64,000 nt of DNA, from the NCBI GenBank assembly GCA_002917075.1, contig NTMA01000014.1:186001-250000 (forward strand), in the 5' to 3' direction. The notes under the pieces were generated by a model. That model had not been told where the DNA came from. It did no database searches and worked only from the letters and a program-made list of their open reading frames with translations. How positions within the stretch are numbered: position 1 is the stretch's first letter; each line of letters starts with the position of its first letter. This DNA comes from Hawksworthiomyces lignivorus. Lineage: Eukaryota > Ascomycota > Sordariomycetes > Ophiostomatales > Ophiostomataceae. Shown in pieces: positions 1 to 11,597 of the stretch. The translations under genes were made by a program, and so were the position numbers.

Positions 1-33
1 AAGTAAGATCCCACGGCTGGAGCAAACAGAGAT

Positions 34-77
34 TTAGAGTGCATGCTGTTTGAAAATCAGCTTCACATGCACTCTAA
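34..77. repeat. Perfect 12-bp inverted repeat (hairpin)
   Basis: TTAGAGTGCATG at 34-45 is answered by its exact reverse complement at 66-77, with a 20-nt spacer. Inside the spacer CTG (46-48) can pair further with CAG (58-60). No neighbouring gene explains it. It could be a cruciform, a terminator-like hairpin or the end of a small element. Confidence 0.6.
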
Positions 78-3000
78 GCGCCTAGGATGTACAGTGCACC
101 CAATACACGTGCCGTTCCAGAAGAACATCCGGGGGCGGCCCCCCAATATTTTTGCACTGCGTTCTAGCCCGTGATCGTGATCGCAATGTAAACCCGCGAG
201 TTATTCTCCCCATTGACCGCTGGTAAGCCGCGGTACACCCCTCCAATTTATGTGTGAAATACATAGAATGGCGAAGAAGCGCCGCCCGACTGAAAGCTTT
301 ACTTAGAATTGCATGAATCGCCTTTCTGCTTTTAACCATACCCTATTTTCCCCATCGGATTTGTGCAAAGTCCATATTATGCTCATGCTTATAATATGAC
401 TTTGTGATGCGATTTTTACTCTGACAAGTATAACCAGTGGTGTGAAATTAGGTCGGCAGATGCAAGCTTCTGCGAGGCCTAGCATTACGCAAGACAGACA
501 ATGACGCATCTCATGCAGGCAACATGTGCTATTCTGAGCGACAAGGCGCCTGTTGCGATATTAAACGATGCTACAAGAAATTCACAAAGGACAGAAAGGG
601 ATAAAATAGCGAGGAGATCGTCGCCATAAAGTACCTAATGAAGCAGACGGTGTGGCGAATTTATACAATATCTAGGGACTTCCGTACGCGAGGAGGGTGA
701 GAGGAGAAGAGGGAGCTGAAAACAAGGTCGAAGAGATGGTGGCTGGTCAAAACGAGCTTTGGGGACAATGGGGTAGTATTCTGAGAGAGCAAAACAGCAA
801 ACTACAACCACGTTACTATTAGAAAGAGAGATAGACGAAACGAATACGACTGAACGGCGTGAGAAAGCTCCATGGAATCAGTTAAATAACTGAGCATACG
901 AAGTAGAGGGCACAGCAAAAGACGATGTTCCCGAAGGGACATGAAATATTTACGGTTGCAACTGTGACACCACGGCGAGTGGCCTGCGTCAAGATTCGTA
1001 CAGGTGCAACCACAAACCCGTCTCTTTGTCAGCCGAGACCAGAGGGTACAAGCTCTTCAGCAAGTTTGTGATAGATGAGCAAGCAATTGGCCATCCAGAG
1101 CAGTGGAAAGAATGGCACACCAGAGAACAGAAAAGGACATGATTGGCAACGCCCTGCATCTAAGGTCCGCGTCTCTGAAGCAGACCTAGTGCCATGACTG
1201 TCAGATGAAAATTGAAAATTGAATTTTGGGGTGCCCTTGACTATCCCGGACTTTGAAAGTACTTGTTGGATCCTTTTGGGTTTCGAAATTTTGCTTTTTT
1301 TTCAGCGCTCTCTGAACATGTCGTTCCGTCTTGCTCGCTATTTGCGGAAAATGAACATTTATGGAACCATATATATTCTGATCATCGAAGCATAATATGG
1401 CTTCTACAGGCTGCTAGTCACGGTCTGGCATGAGATTAGAGACCGACCCACGCAACTCACAGGCACCTTCGATCGCTGTGATTTTCATGTTCATACTGTT
1501 CATAGAGGAAAGGGGGAGGCTGTGCTGTAAGAGAGAGCAATCATATGAGATGAAATGTGGGTAGAACGGGCAGACAGCGCAGAATGTCCTTATTTCGTTC
1601 ATGGGATGACGTCATGAGCAGGGGGATTGGATGAAGGAAAATGTGAGGGGAACAGGGGAGTTGCCAAATAGGCATGGGGCTTTGTTTCAGGACTGCACTT
1701 TCCCTTTATATAATTTTTTTTAATCTCTTCTTCTGTGGCCCTGCTTCCTCTCTTCTCTCTTGATCATCGCGCGCATCTCGTGCGACGGGGTTTATTTCAT
1801 TGTAATTTGTCGTCTTATTTGTTTTTCCATTTTCTCCTACATACTCCATACAGTACGGAGTACCCCAGGCCTTTTTGTCGCTTATGGAGGACGTGCGTCT
1901 GCTTGTGCTCTGAGACCATGACAGACTGTGGTCGTCTCAGCAGGCGCGGTGCGGGGTGAATAGCAGAAACGGGTTAGAGAAATTCGTGAGATGCACATCA
2001 CGAAATACGTGTACGTGTACGGTGAACTACTTAGACGCTACGGGTTACGACGTTAGCTCGCTGGCTGTGTGCCACACTCCTTGCTGCCGCATTATTTTAA
2101 TGCTTGTGGTAGCGCGGTATCAATTGACGAGAGGGATGGAATTAGAATGCGCCAAGAGAGGAAATATGCATGGAGAGGAAACATCGCATTGTGATGGTTG
2201 GCAGATAAGCTGGATGACTGAACTCGGAGATGGGAATGAGAAGGGAAAGATGTGGCATCAACCAAAGGAAACAATACTGCTTGAGAACATGGAAATGACA
2301 TCATACAGGCCCGGTTTTGAGCTGTTTTGTTGTCTGCTAGGCCGCGATTCGTTGTTCTGGTCGAAAGTGTCAACAGGGGTATTGCTTCGCCGAACCGTCG
2401 TTTTCTCTTCTTTTTACCTTCTCGCATCCCTTTGCCTTCCTTCTTTTCGGTTTGTGCGTGCGGGTAAGCCCACCCACGGCGCGGCGTCGGTACGAAAATG
2501 GCGCTAAAATAAAGGAATATGTTGCTGTATGTGTGTACGTCGAGGGCTCGCGGAGTTCTCTCGCGTTTTCCCGTATTCTCTCGTGTTTTCTCGCGCACTC
2601 GCAATTACGCCTCCAAACCTAGAAGACTCTTCATCTCTGCGTAGCTTTGGAAACAAGATATGCAATAGGGAAACGAATATCAAAAAGGGAAGAAACAATT
2701 GGCGAAAGAGCAATAGGCGAGGCTCCGTGTCTCTAAGCGACTCAAAACTAAGTCTGCGGTCGTGTGGGACACTGCATGTGTGCGCATGTTGTTGCTTACC
2801 GGTCAGCTCTCTCCTCTGTTAGGGATGCCATGCGGGCTAAAACGGCTGTTTCTCATATTTTGGGGGTGGCAGACCACTAACTGGGGCGTGATTATTCCTT
2901 TGTGCGAAATATAGTGACGTCATATCATGAAATAAACCACAGTAGCAAACCCTACTTATTACCCCCCGTCTATAGTGCACGGCCAAAACGTTGGCGGATT

Positions 3001-6000
3001 AGGTTTGTACGTACCATATGGACACGCCTCTCCACTTTTTATATTAGCACCCCACACAGCGACGAGCAGGTCACCAAAAGGGAAAGCGAGTAGGAAGGAA
3101 AGCGCGGGCGAGAAGTGGGAGAGAGAAACAAAGCCCAGAACCAAGCATCCACATACTCAAAGTTCGCTCGTGCGGACGCCACTGACCACCATCTGGCCTC
3201 CGTAAGGGTCAGTGCTTTTGCTCCTTTCCCCATCATTAGCAACACTAGCATGCGTTGTGCTACCGTGGGCTTTTTGTCTGTTGCCCATGTTCCCCTTCTG
3301 CGAATGCGCCTGGTTTCTCCATCATATTTCTTTATTTTTTAGCATCTGCAACCCACTTTCTTGCATAATGACAGGACTAGATTTTCTGAAGTTGTTGTGT
3401 ACTCTCGCCCTTCTTTGCGCCCACACCGAATCTGGTATAAGACTAACAGATTGGAAAGCAAACCAGCTAACTCAAGGGGGACAAAAGATCTTTGAGAGAT
3501 CCAGGTCTGAAAGCATCTCACTACTCTGTCAACGGCTAACAGAAACGACACCGGCAACAGCAAGAAGGCGGCCAACAGCGCAACTCTTTTATTGTAAGAA
3601 AGAGACTAAAAATTCATGTAACTGTCCTTACGGTGCGGATGCGTCCGCTGGCCCCTTGTTCTTATTCTACATGTGTACATGCAAAGAACAAACCGCAGCT
3701 TTGCAAAAAAAATTAGCACTGCCCATCAAATATCCAACTCTTTTTTACTTTTTTGCTAAGTTGACGCGATTTTCGGCAGTAGACTCCCGACTAGCAATGC
3801 TCTAACATACGCACTCGTAATTTTTTTTTTTCGGCATCTTGGGCAATACGAGCGCACCTTCGTGTGCGTGTACGGATACTTCGAGATGGAAGACGACCCC
3901 AGACGTTCGTTCCATCAGCCCTCCAAATTAAATCTAGCAGCGGATTGGTCTCCCGCAGGCCAATCCCACAGTTTCATTCTCAGCCCGCTGTGGCGCTATT
4001 TCTCTGTTCTAGTGTGGTTCTATCTCCCTATCGCATCTTTTCCTATTTCCGCGGCCTCTTTCGCTCACATTCTCTGGCTCAGTTTCTCTTGTTGCGTTGC
4101 CACTCAGTGCCATTGTGACGCGAGACCTTTACCAACGCTAGCTTAGCGCCATGCCATTTTCTATTTATTTCTGTCCTTTTTTTTTCTGAGCCCATCACCA
4201 TCCCCTGTCAAAGCGGGGCGCCCAAAAAAGGCGAAGATATGCTATGACGTCATTGTGTGGGACAAGTACCACCAATCTGCTGAATGAGAATGGCAAAACG
4301 TAGGGAGCATTGTGCATCCCCACCCTTTCGCTTCACAGAGAGACCGCTGGGGCCAAAAAAAGAACGGTCCCAAAAAGAATAACGGAAACCCAGGGGACCA
4401 AGCGATCAGCAAAGGGCCTTTTCTTCACATATTTTCTCTTATAGTTTTTACACTTCTGCTGTTTGGAGGGAACAAAGAAAGATCGTAGCAGATATTCTAG
4501 TCGTCCTGACAGCTTCTCGGCTGTTACGCAGCGTAAGTCGCTGTAGGGGGGTCGTTCGATGAATGCAACGGCCGAGAAGGTTCCCCTGTTTCGGCCTAAA
4601 CATATGGGTATCTTCGTAAAGTTGTCCCATGATATTTGTGCAATTGTCTCACAAAGTAAGATACATGCAGACAAGTATGCGTTTCCCAGATACAAACAGC
4701 GTCATTCTTCAGCAAAGAACAACAAACAAAACACGGCCCGATCGAGGTCAGAGTGATACCAATTAGCTGCCGCTGGGTGGCTTTCGACAAAAGAAAGATC
4801 TCCTACCCAATGCCGATAGACTAGACCAAGCCACTTCCTTTTTGCCTGTGAAGAGCTAAGCAGACTCGGCAAAATGACACAACTCAAAGAAGTAGAACGA
4901 GATTAACACATGGTGCCTGGAGGAATGATGCAACATGTGGCTCTCTCTACCAGTTTTGAATCGGCTTCCCGCCACTATGGTCGAAGATGCATTTTCGGTA
5001 TCTGGCAAGCGGCCTTGCAAAACAGCTGGCCCCGTTGCAGCATCAGATAGACCTTTTTGTAGTCGCGTTAGAGCCGGCGGAGTTTAGAAGAAAGAACATA
5101 TACCGTATAATGCCGATGAGCGCTAGAAGGCCGTTTTGGAGCCATTTTGAAAAGAGGGTCACTGGCTCTCTTTTAGGCTTTCCTTTCGCGTACCAGTTGT
5201 ACGTCGTACGTACGAGTATCTGACCTCTGCAGGATGCACATATGCAACTACGGAGAAGTCCGTACGGCCTCCGAAAGCAAAGAAAACGATCAGCGCTATT
5301 TCCTAGGGGACGGCGTACTTGTCTGAGTGCCCGTACTGACATACATAGCAGCTATGGCTGCGGCCTGACAATCAACATTCCATTGATTTGTCTAGGGGCG
5401 AGCTAGAGTATCAGAGTGAACACAGATGGGGCCTTATGCTGAGATTGACGTGCCGGTATCGAAGATTTATGGGTCATCCATTTTTGTTCCCCTCGTCGTT
5501 CATATTTTTGCACTCTTCTGTTATCTGCTTTGCGGACATAGGTGCTACATGCCTGCAGAGCCGCTACTTGCTTTAAACCTCGGCCATACGCACACGTTGC
5601 TAGCAGCATGTCCGGCAGACGTACATCGGCAAGGTGGCTGCAGAAGACGCTCGGGACATACGTCAGAAGGCTTGGCTCTTCTCCAACATTGCACATCAAG
5701 GGTCCCCTCCTTTGGCAATCTTCGCTCTTTTTTTCTTTCTGTGGAAGGGCTTTCTATTTTCATTTTTCTTTCATTTTTCACACCTTGCAGCGCGGTGTAC
5801 GAAGGACTCGCCTGTTTCCCTGCTTCGCACTGCCAGAGGTGTACAGAGTACGTGCAGCCGCAGCGCCCTCGACATAGTATGTGCACAGTCTTCACACGGA
5901 CGCAGCGCCTGCACGTGTGGGAGGCGTAAATCTATGAATGCATGAGTACCCGCTCACAAGCATTGTTGTCGTAAGAGAGACGTGTCTCCGACGGAAAGAC

Positions 6001-7635
6001 CACAGAATGGAACGCATCGAATGCGCTGCCAAGTGTTGCTTGCAGCGTCGACATGTATCCAGCAGAAAGGCTGCAAATGCTACACTCGTAGACCTCCTCA
6101 GGTGCGCCTTCCTTTTTTCTCCATGCAGCTGCGAGTCTTAGACTTATGATGCTCACTCGCCTCAATTGCAGCAAGCAATGACGAAAGAGCTCCTTCCTCT
6201 TTATTCTGAATGCCGTTTGCTAGGATGGGGACGATACTTCTAATTTGCCTCTAGCACTGTCTAGTCCCATGTAGCCTCCCCTTTCATCACGCTAGGTCGC
6301 TTCTCTGGTTGCGCCGTTGTGGATGTACCCCCCAATCCCCATCTGGCTCTCCATCTGTCCACACCCAAAGCACAGCGCACACACCACTACAGACACTCCC
6401 CTCCTTCTCTTCCTGGAAGCTCCACCATGTTTTGTTCCTCACCCCCGGTCGCTCGTCATTTTCGACCGCCCCTTCCCTCTGCAAAATAGAAAATAACAAA
6501 TAAAATAAAATAAAAGAAAGAAAGAGGAAAGAGCGAAGGTTAAAACATAAAACACCCAAGAGATTAGAAAAGACAAAAGATGGCTTAAAGAAAGAAGCGC
6601 AAAGGGAAAAAAACGAAAAGCCCAGACTGACTCTACATCTCAACCACCCTTGCTCTTTTTCGAGATATCTTCTTTTCTTGTCAACTTCGAACTTCCTTCT
6701 CATACTTTTTATTTTCTTTTCGTCTTCTAACGTACTTATACGTCTGCACACATCTTCGCACATCTTCGCCTTCTTCGAACTTTTGAGCAGTATTCTTCTT
6801 CTTGTCCGTCTTAACTTGGCATCCGAACGTCGCATCTTGGCAGCTGCCCGGCTTTTAGCAGCATCTACGTTGCTCGACCTCTCCTCGTATCTGTCGACTC
6901 GGATTGACGCGATCATCCTCCTGGTCCGTTCAACCCACACTCCTTCACGTCCGCTTTTTCGCTTTCATCGCCTCCGTCTTCAATTTGTTCTCGAATCTCT
7001 TCCACCTCTGTGCCGTTCGCTCTGCTTCTCTCACATCTCACCTTTACATCGCGGTCCTTACATCTCCCACCCCGTCTTGTCTCGGCGCACCCCCCCCAAT
7101 CTACTTGCCGACTTGATTGTTCGGCCTGTTTTGCCGTCTCCCATTTTACCTTCTTTTCCTCTTTTTGTTCCATTCTGTTTCTTTTTTTATATTGCCCTCT
7201 GCTCTCCTTAACGACCCCCCATCTCGCCGTAGCCACTTTATATATCACCTTTGTGGAGACGCAGCCCTTGACTGTCACTGCCTCTCCCACGTTTCCTCTT
7301 TTATTGTCCTTCATCTTCGCTGCACGCCATTGTTCAGTTATTTTTCGTCGTCTTTCGTTTTCCTATTCTTTTCAATTTAGTCACTTAGGTCTGTCTCTCG
7401 CTTACGTCTGACCTTGTTGCTCTTCCTGCTCTTTGTGATTTTAGACCTTTTGCGCCTCACAGCCGAAAAGAGAAAGTGCAAGCAGAGGAAAATAACAATA
7501 CGAAGCATCAAAGACTCTTTCGACTATTTCTTCAATCTTCCGCTCTGTTTCGTTGGAAGTCGAATTAGGGCGCAGAGCGCATGTAAAACGACTTGACCAC
7601 CATTATTCTTACCACCTCGTTTCACATCTCATTCT

Positions 7636-7779
7636 ATGAGTCCATACCGAGCCAACGACTTCTTCGTCTTTGACGTACCACCATTATCTACATCACAGCC
7701 CACCAAGAAGGCTTATATCATCCCCCTGAAAACGTGTCCACCAGGGCGCTCCACAGCACATGTTCGACGGCATTATTAG
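7636..7779 (+). promoter_or_regulatory. Upstream ORF (47 codons) in the csp-2 leader
   Basis: An ATG at 7636 opens a 47-codon frame that ends at TAG 7777-7779, 86 nt before the proposed csp-2 start at 7866. The stretch sits in the presumed leader and has no intron signal of its own. It resembles no family known to me. Such uORFs often lower translation of the main frame, but here that is inference and depends on where transcription starts. Confidence 0.4.
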
Positions 7780-7865
7780 ATGCAAACCACCTTTTTTCAA
7801 TAGAACAAACTGTATATTTTCATTCCAAACTCTGCAACCTCGATAGGCCGCTCGCAGCCCTTACA

Positions 7866-10685
7866 ATGTTCAGCCAACGGTATGCTAAATGACCCAGCCT
7901 CGCTTGAGTCTAACTGTCTGGGGGGGGGTTTTTTTTTGGCCGCAGTGTGCCGAGTGCTGATACATGATGCAGGACAAGTTCGCAAAAACCTGGCGACGAC
8001 CTGCTTGCCAATTTTCGAGAGCAGTTCCCTGAAGTCGCCGTCTCTAGCTCACCCACTACTATTAACAATACAGGCCCGCCAGTCACCACCAGTATTGCAA
8101 ACAACGTCGTTCCTTCATCTGTCACAAGTCAAGAAAAGTGAGCTTTCTGCTAGAGAATCTGCTATTTTATTGCTTTTTGGTCGCATGGTCTAACAGGTGA
8201 CTGCAGACACCACAGCATTAGCCACGTCGTCTTCTCTGACCAGGACCCGACACCACGTGCTTCTAGCAACGAACCATGGAGATTCACACCGTCACTGCTC
8301 GATCCAGGCACTTTTTCATTTCCCTCATTTTCTCACAACAATGTCGGCTACTACGCTGCTACTCCCGGAGGAAGCAATGCGATCTACCATTCGCAGGCTG
8401 GCGACCTTCACACACCAGGGCTCGGTCTGAGCATGGGCCTCAACACGCCGTTGACTATGCCTACGTCTGATGGCACACTCCCTCATGGCACTGCGACGAC
8501 AACGATGATGGATGTTGGCGCCAATGGCTTCCACAACGGCCTGCACCCTCAAGCATTCCACGCCTTTCACCCTTTTGCCCAGCAGGCACCGCCACAGCCG
8601 TCATTTGCGCCATCTACATTTGTGCACCACGACACTGCATTTGATGCCATGGATCCCCATGCTAGTACTGCAATTAATGGAGTGCCCCATGGGCCTACCG
8701 CTGTCGTTGCGTCGGCCACCAGCTTTCCAGGCCATCCCGGACTCGTCGCTTTCCCACCCGGGCAACCGCACCATGCACAACAGTTCAGCAGCGCCGGCGC
8801 TGTGGCTAATATGGCCATGCTGGCGAGCCTGCCGCCGACGGCGGAAAAATTTCGCTTTCATACTACACTCAATGCGCCTACAGCTATGATTAAACACGCA
8901 GATGAAATTCCGGTTAGTTACCTGAATAAGGGTCAGGCTTACTCTTTGTCTATCATCGACACGGAACCCGAGCTGCCCATCATGCCCGGAACACGCTTTC
9001 GGACTTATGTTCGCATATCATTTGAAGATGAGCAGCAGCGCCAAAAGCCCGGTGTATGTTGGAGCCTCTGGAAAGAAGGCCGTGGCACAAACGAAGCCCA
9101 TCAGCGGGGTGGCAAGCTACAGGCGGTCGAGTATGTAGAGGCCGGTCAGCCGCCAGAAGGAGATGAGAAGAGAACCCGCGTGGAGCTTGAGAGTGCCTCG
9201 TTTGACGGATTTTCTGTGATCTGGACGCCCGGCATCCACGGTGCAGTTGAGTGCAATATTGCTGTGCGGTTCAACTTCTTGTCTACAGATTTCAGTCACT
9301 CCAAAGGCGTCAAGGGCATTCCTGTCCGTCTTTGCGCCAAGACAACTCGCTATCCAGTTCCGCAGCAGATCCAGCAGTCGGCTAGTCCACAGGACTCGTC
9401 TTCACCTGCACCTGAAATTTGCTTCTGCAAAGTTAAGCTATTCCGCGATCACGGTGCAGAGCGAAAACTGTCCAACGATGTTGCCCATGTCAAGAAAACC
9501 ATTGACAAGCTTAAGCAGCAGATTGCCCAGGCAGAAAGCGGCATGAAAGACTTTGGCAAACGGAAGCGCTCCGGAGGTGCAGCAGCCGCACAATCTAAGC
9601 CCGCCCCGGATTTGCAGCGTGTTGGAAAAGTACCCAAGCACAAACGAACTTGGTCAATGTCGTCCACTAGCTCGAATGGAAACAATGGTGGCAGCGGAGC
9701 CGAAGATAACGGCGGAAATTCGAGCAGCGGCACACCTAACCGGGCTACTGCTGCTAATGGAGTGCGGATGGCTGTCGAAGAAGACTTGCACTGCAAGCTT
9801 CAGACTCTTCAGGACATGTTCACAAGCACACGACCTGTCAGCATCCTCTACCTGCGTGGTGACGAACTGGACGACCCGGATTTGCATCCAGTCTCGCTCC
9901 CTGGCGAACCCTCTGATCTCACCAAGACAGAATCGCGGGACAGCCTGATGGCCTGGCGGGAACAGAGCGGTCGCAGCTCAGTCGCTGGGTCGTCCATGGT
10001 ATCGCCATCTCCAAGTTCTCTTTCATTACACTCACAGGTATCTATGAATGGAGCCAATGGTGTGAGCACTAATGGGAATAGCAACGGCCACTGGTCTGAT
10101 TTCCATGACGACCACCTCAACCCTCATCACGCATCCCTGTCTCGGCAGAACTCCGACCAACCGGCGAAAATCAGGAGGACAGACGAGGCTGGCAATCTTA
10201 GTGGCTGGATTGAAGCTCTGGATGTCGATCCGGTGTACAGGGCGCCGCAGATGGATCGCAAAAGACCAGTGGCTTGCTTCTACGTCCTGCGCCGCGGTGG
10301 ACAGCTTGCAGTCACCGTCAATGGAAATGGCGTAACCGCTGACGGCTCAAATGCTCACCGCGAATTCCACCGCGCTGTATATTTGCAAAAGCGGACGCTG
10401 CAGGAATTTGTGGACCGCCTAGCGGCCAAGTGGAAATTTGATACCAACAAAGTGGCCCGGACAGTCCGAGTCTTGCCACAAGGACTTGAAGTAGAGCTGG
10501 ACGACGACACGGTGGCAGAGTTGCCGGAAGGCCAGGACATGGTCCTTGATGTGGCCGAAGTTCCCTTGTCGGTGCTGCAAGAAAAACGTGCTCACGCACA
10601 TTCGGTCAAGAAGGAGTGGGAGATGGCAGTGGATGGTGACATCGATGACCACAATGTGGCCTATGAGCTTCGTTTGTCATTTTAA
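7866..10685 (+). CDS. csp-2: Grainyhead/CP2-family transcription factor (CSP-2 type)
   Basis: The proposed CDS is join(7866..7879, 7973..8137, 8207..10685), 885 aa. Exon 1 is only 14 nt (MFSQ plus part of R) before a GTATGC donor. Intron 1 ends ATGCAG, and intron 2 runs from GTGAGC to CTGCAG with branch point CTAAC. The frame is continuous upstream of ATG 8433, which rules that ATG out as the start. After a conserved N-terminal stretch (QKPGDDLLANFREQFPEV) and a Ser/Pro/His-rich linker comes the CP2 DNA-binding domain, about residues 270-500, with the hallmark YLNKGQAYSLSI. A Lys-rich helix and a Gly/Asn/Ser-rich spacer follow, then a C-terminal ubiquitin-like dimerisation region (about 740-860). 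In Neurospora the homologue CSP-2 acts in conidial separation and cell-wall remodelling. The family call is firm; the biological role is inferred from the orthologue. Confidence 0.88.
7880..7972 (+). other. csp-2 intron 1 with G9/T9 homopolymer block
   Basis: This 93-nt intron begins GTATGC and ends ATGCAG, with a branch-like GTGCTGAT just before the acceptor. It contains a run of nine G directly followed by nine T (about 7920-7938), unusual in a short intron and prone to length change. Removing it joins the 14-nt first coding exon to the next exon in frame. Confidence 0.6.
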
Positions 10686-11597
10686 ACTATCCACGTCTTA
10701 CTCTTCATCTTCTTGACTGACATATTCATTTGGTCATGATTTATCCCTTTTCCATTCCTTTTTTGATCACCCGCACATACATATTTTGGGGAAAGCACGG
10801 GCTGATAAAAGATGTTTTCGTGGTATCTTACTTATTTTGTCATATGATATGTACGAACCCCGTGAATCAAAATGCAGATGAGGAGGATATCTATTTTTGT
10901 TACTGGTCTCAAAATTAAGGCTGGTTTGGTCTATGAAATGCGTTAGATATGGATCAATGGAGGTTTAATGTACCAACCTATAGGTCTGATTCTACGAGGT
11001 TTATATATCGGTCAGGCTTGCTTTGGGTTTTTCTTCACTTTTTCTTCATGAGCCTAGGTTTCATTGGGCTTTGGTACGAGAGCTGCCTGGGTTAGCAGGT
11101 TGGGCAGTGTTATGAATTTTCTTTTTAGTTTCTTGCTCTGTATTTTGTTTTAATACCTGTCCGTTTCTTTGATTATTTTTCAAGGCAACCAAAACAGACA
11201 ATTTCATTTTCTGACACTTCTTTCTTTAATGCCATTTCCTTCTGTCTGGGCACAGTCGTGTTCTTCTCAATTCTTGAAGTACACTGGTTTCCTCTTCTAT
11301 GCTATTGATTCCTAGAGGACTCTTTTTCTTATAAAGAGAACCAAGGCTTCCAGGGTTTATATCACTTCAACTTTGCGGTGTTTTCTGCTCGGCGTATTTC
11401 TGCCTCAAGGGACAGCATCGTGTTGAATATTATGTTTCCCAGCACCTAACAAACTTCCATAATACCTAATACAGTAATTTATCTTTATTCGTTGCAGTCT
11501 TGTCTCTCATCGTCGTTTTGCTGTTTTAAAACTCAGGACTAGGTTTCTTCTTTCTTTAAAAAACAAAAATGTGTTTTAGAAATTATGTAAATTGAAC
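10686..11597. other. Convergent intergenic spacer
   Basis: This AT-rich spacer lies between the 3' ends of the csp-2-like gene (+) and the 591-aa gene (-). It holds T-rich 3'-UTR-like sequence; I see no gene or RNA in it. Confidence 0.6.

Larger units (their letters stand above)
1..7865. other. Long gene-empty region upstream of the csp-2-like gene
   Basis: I see no convincing protein gene in these 7.9 kb. The open stretches are short, overlap each other on both strands, match no family I know and have no coherent splice pattern. From about 6,640 to 7,450 the + strand is strongly C/T-rich, as is usual for promoters and 5' leaders of fungal regulators, so this part is probably the leader of the gene starting at 7866. 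A TATA-like stretch lies near 1,703. A small hairpin is at 34-77 and an upstream ORF at 7636-7779; both are listed separately. A non-coding RNA or a small multi-exon gene here cannot be excluded without transcripts. Confidence 0.55.

Noticed and set aside
1956..2507. 183-aa open frame in the left region
   Set aside because: No family, no start context, low-complexity composition, and an equally long antisense frame overlaps it.
8433..10685. Start of the CP2 factor at ATG 8433
   Set aside because: The same frame is open and protein-like upstream and joins a conserved N-terminus through two introns.
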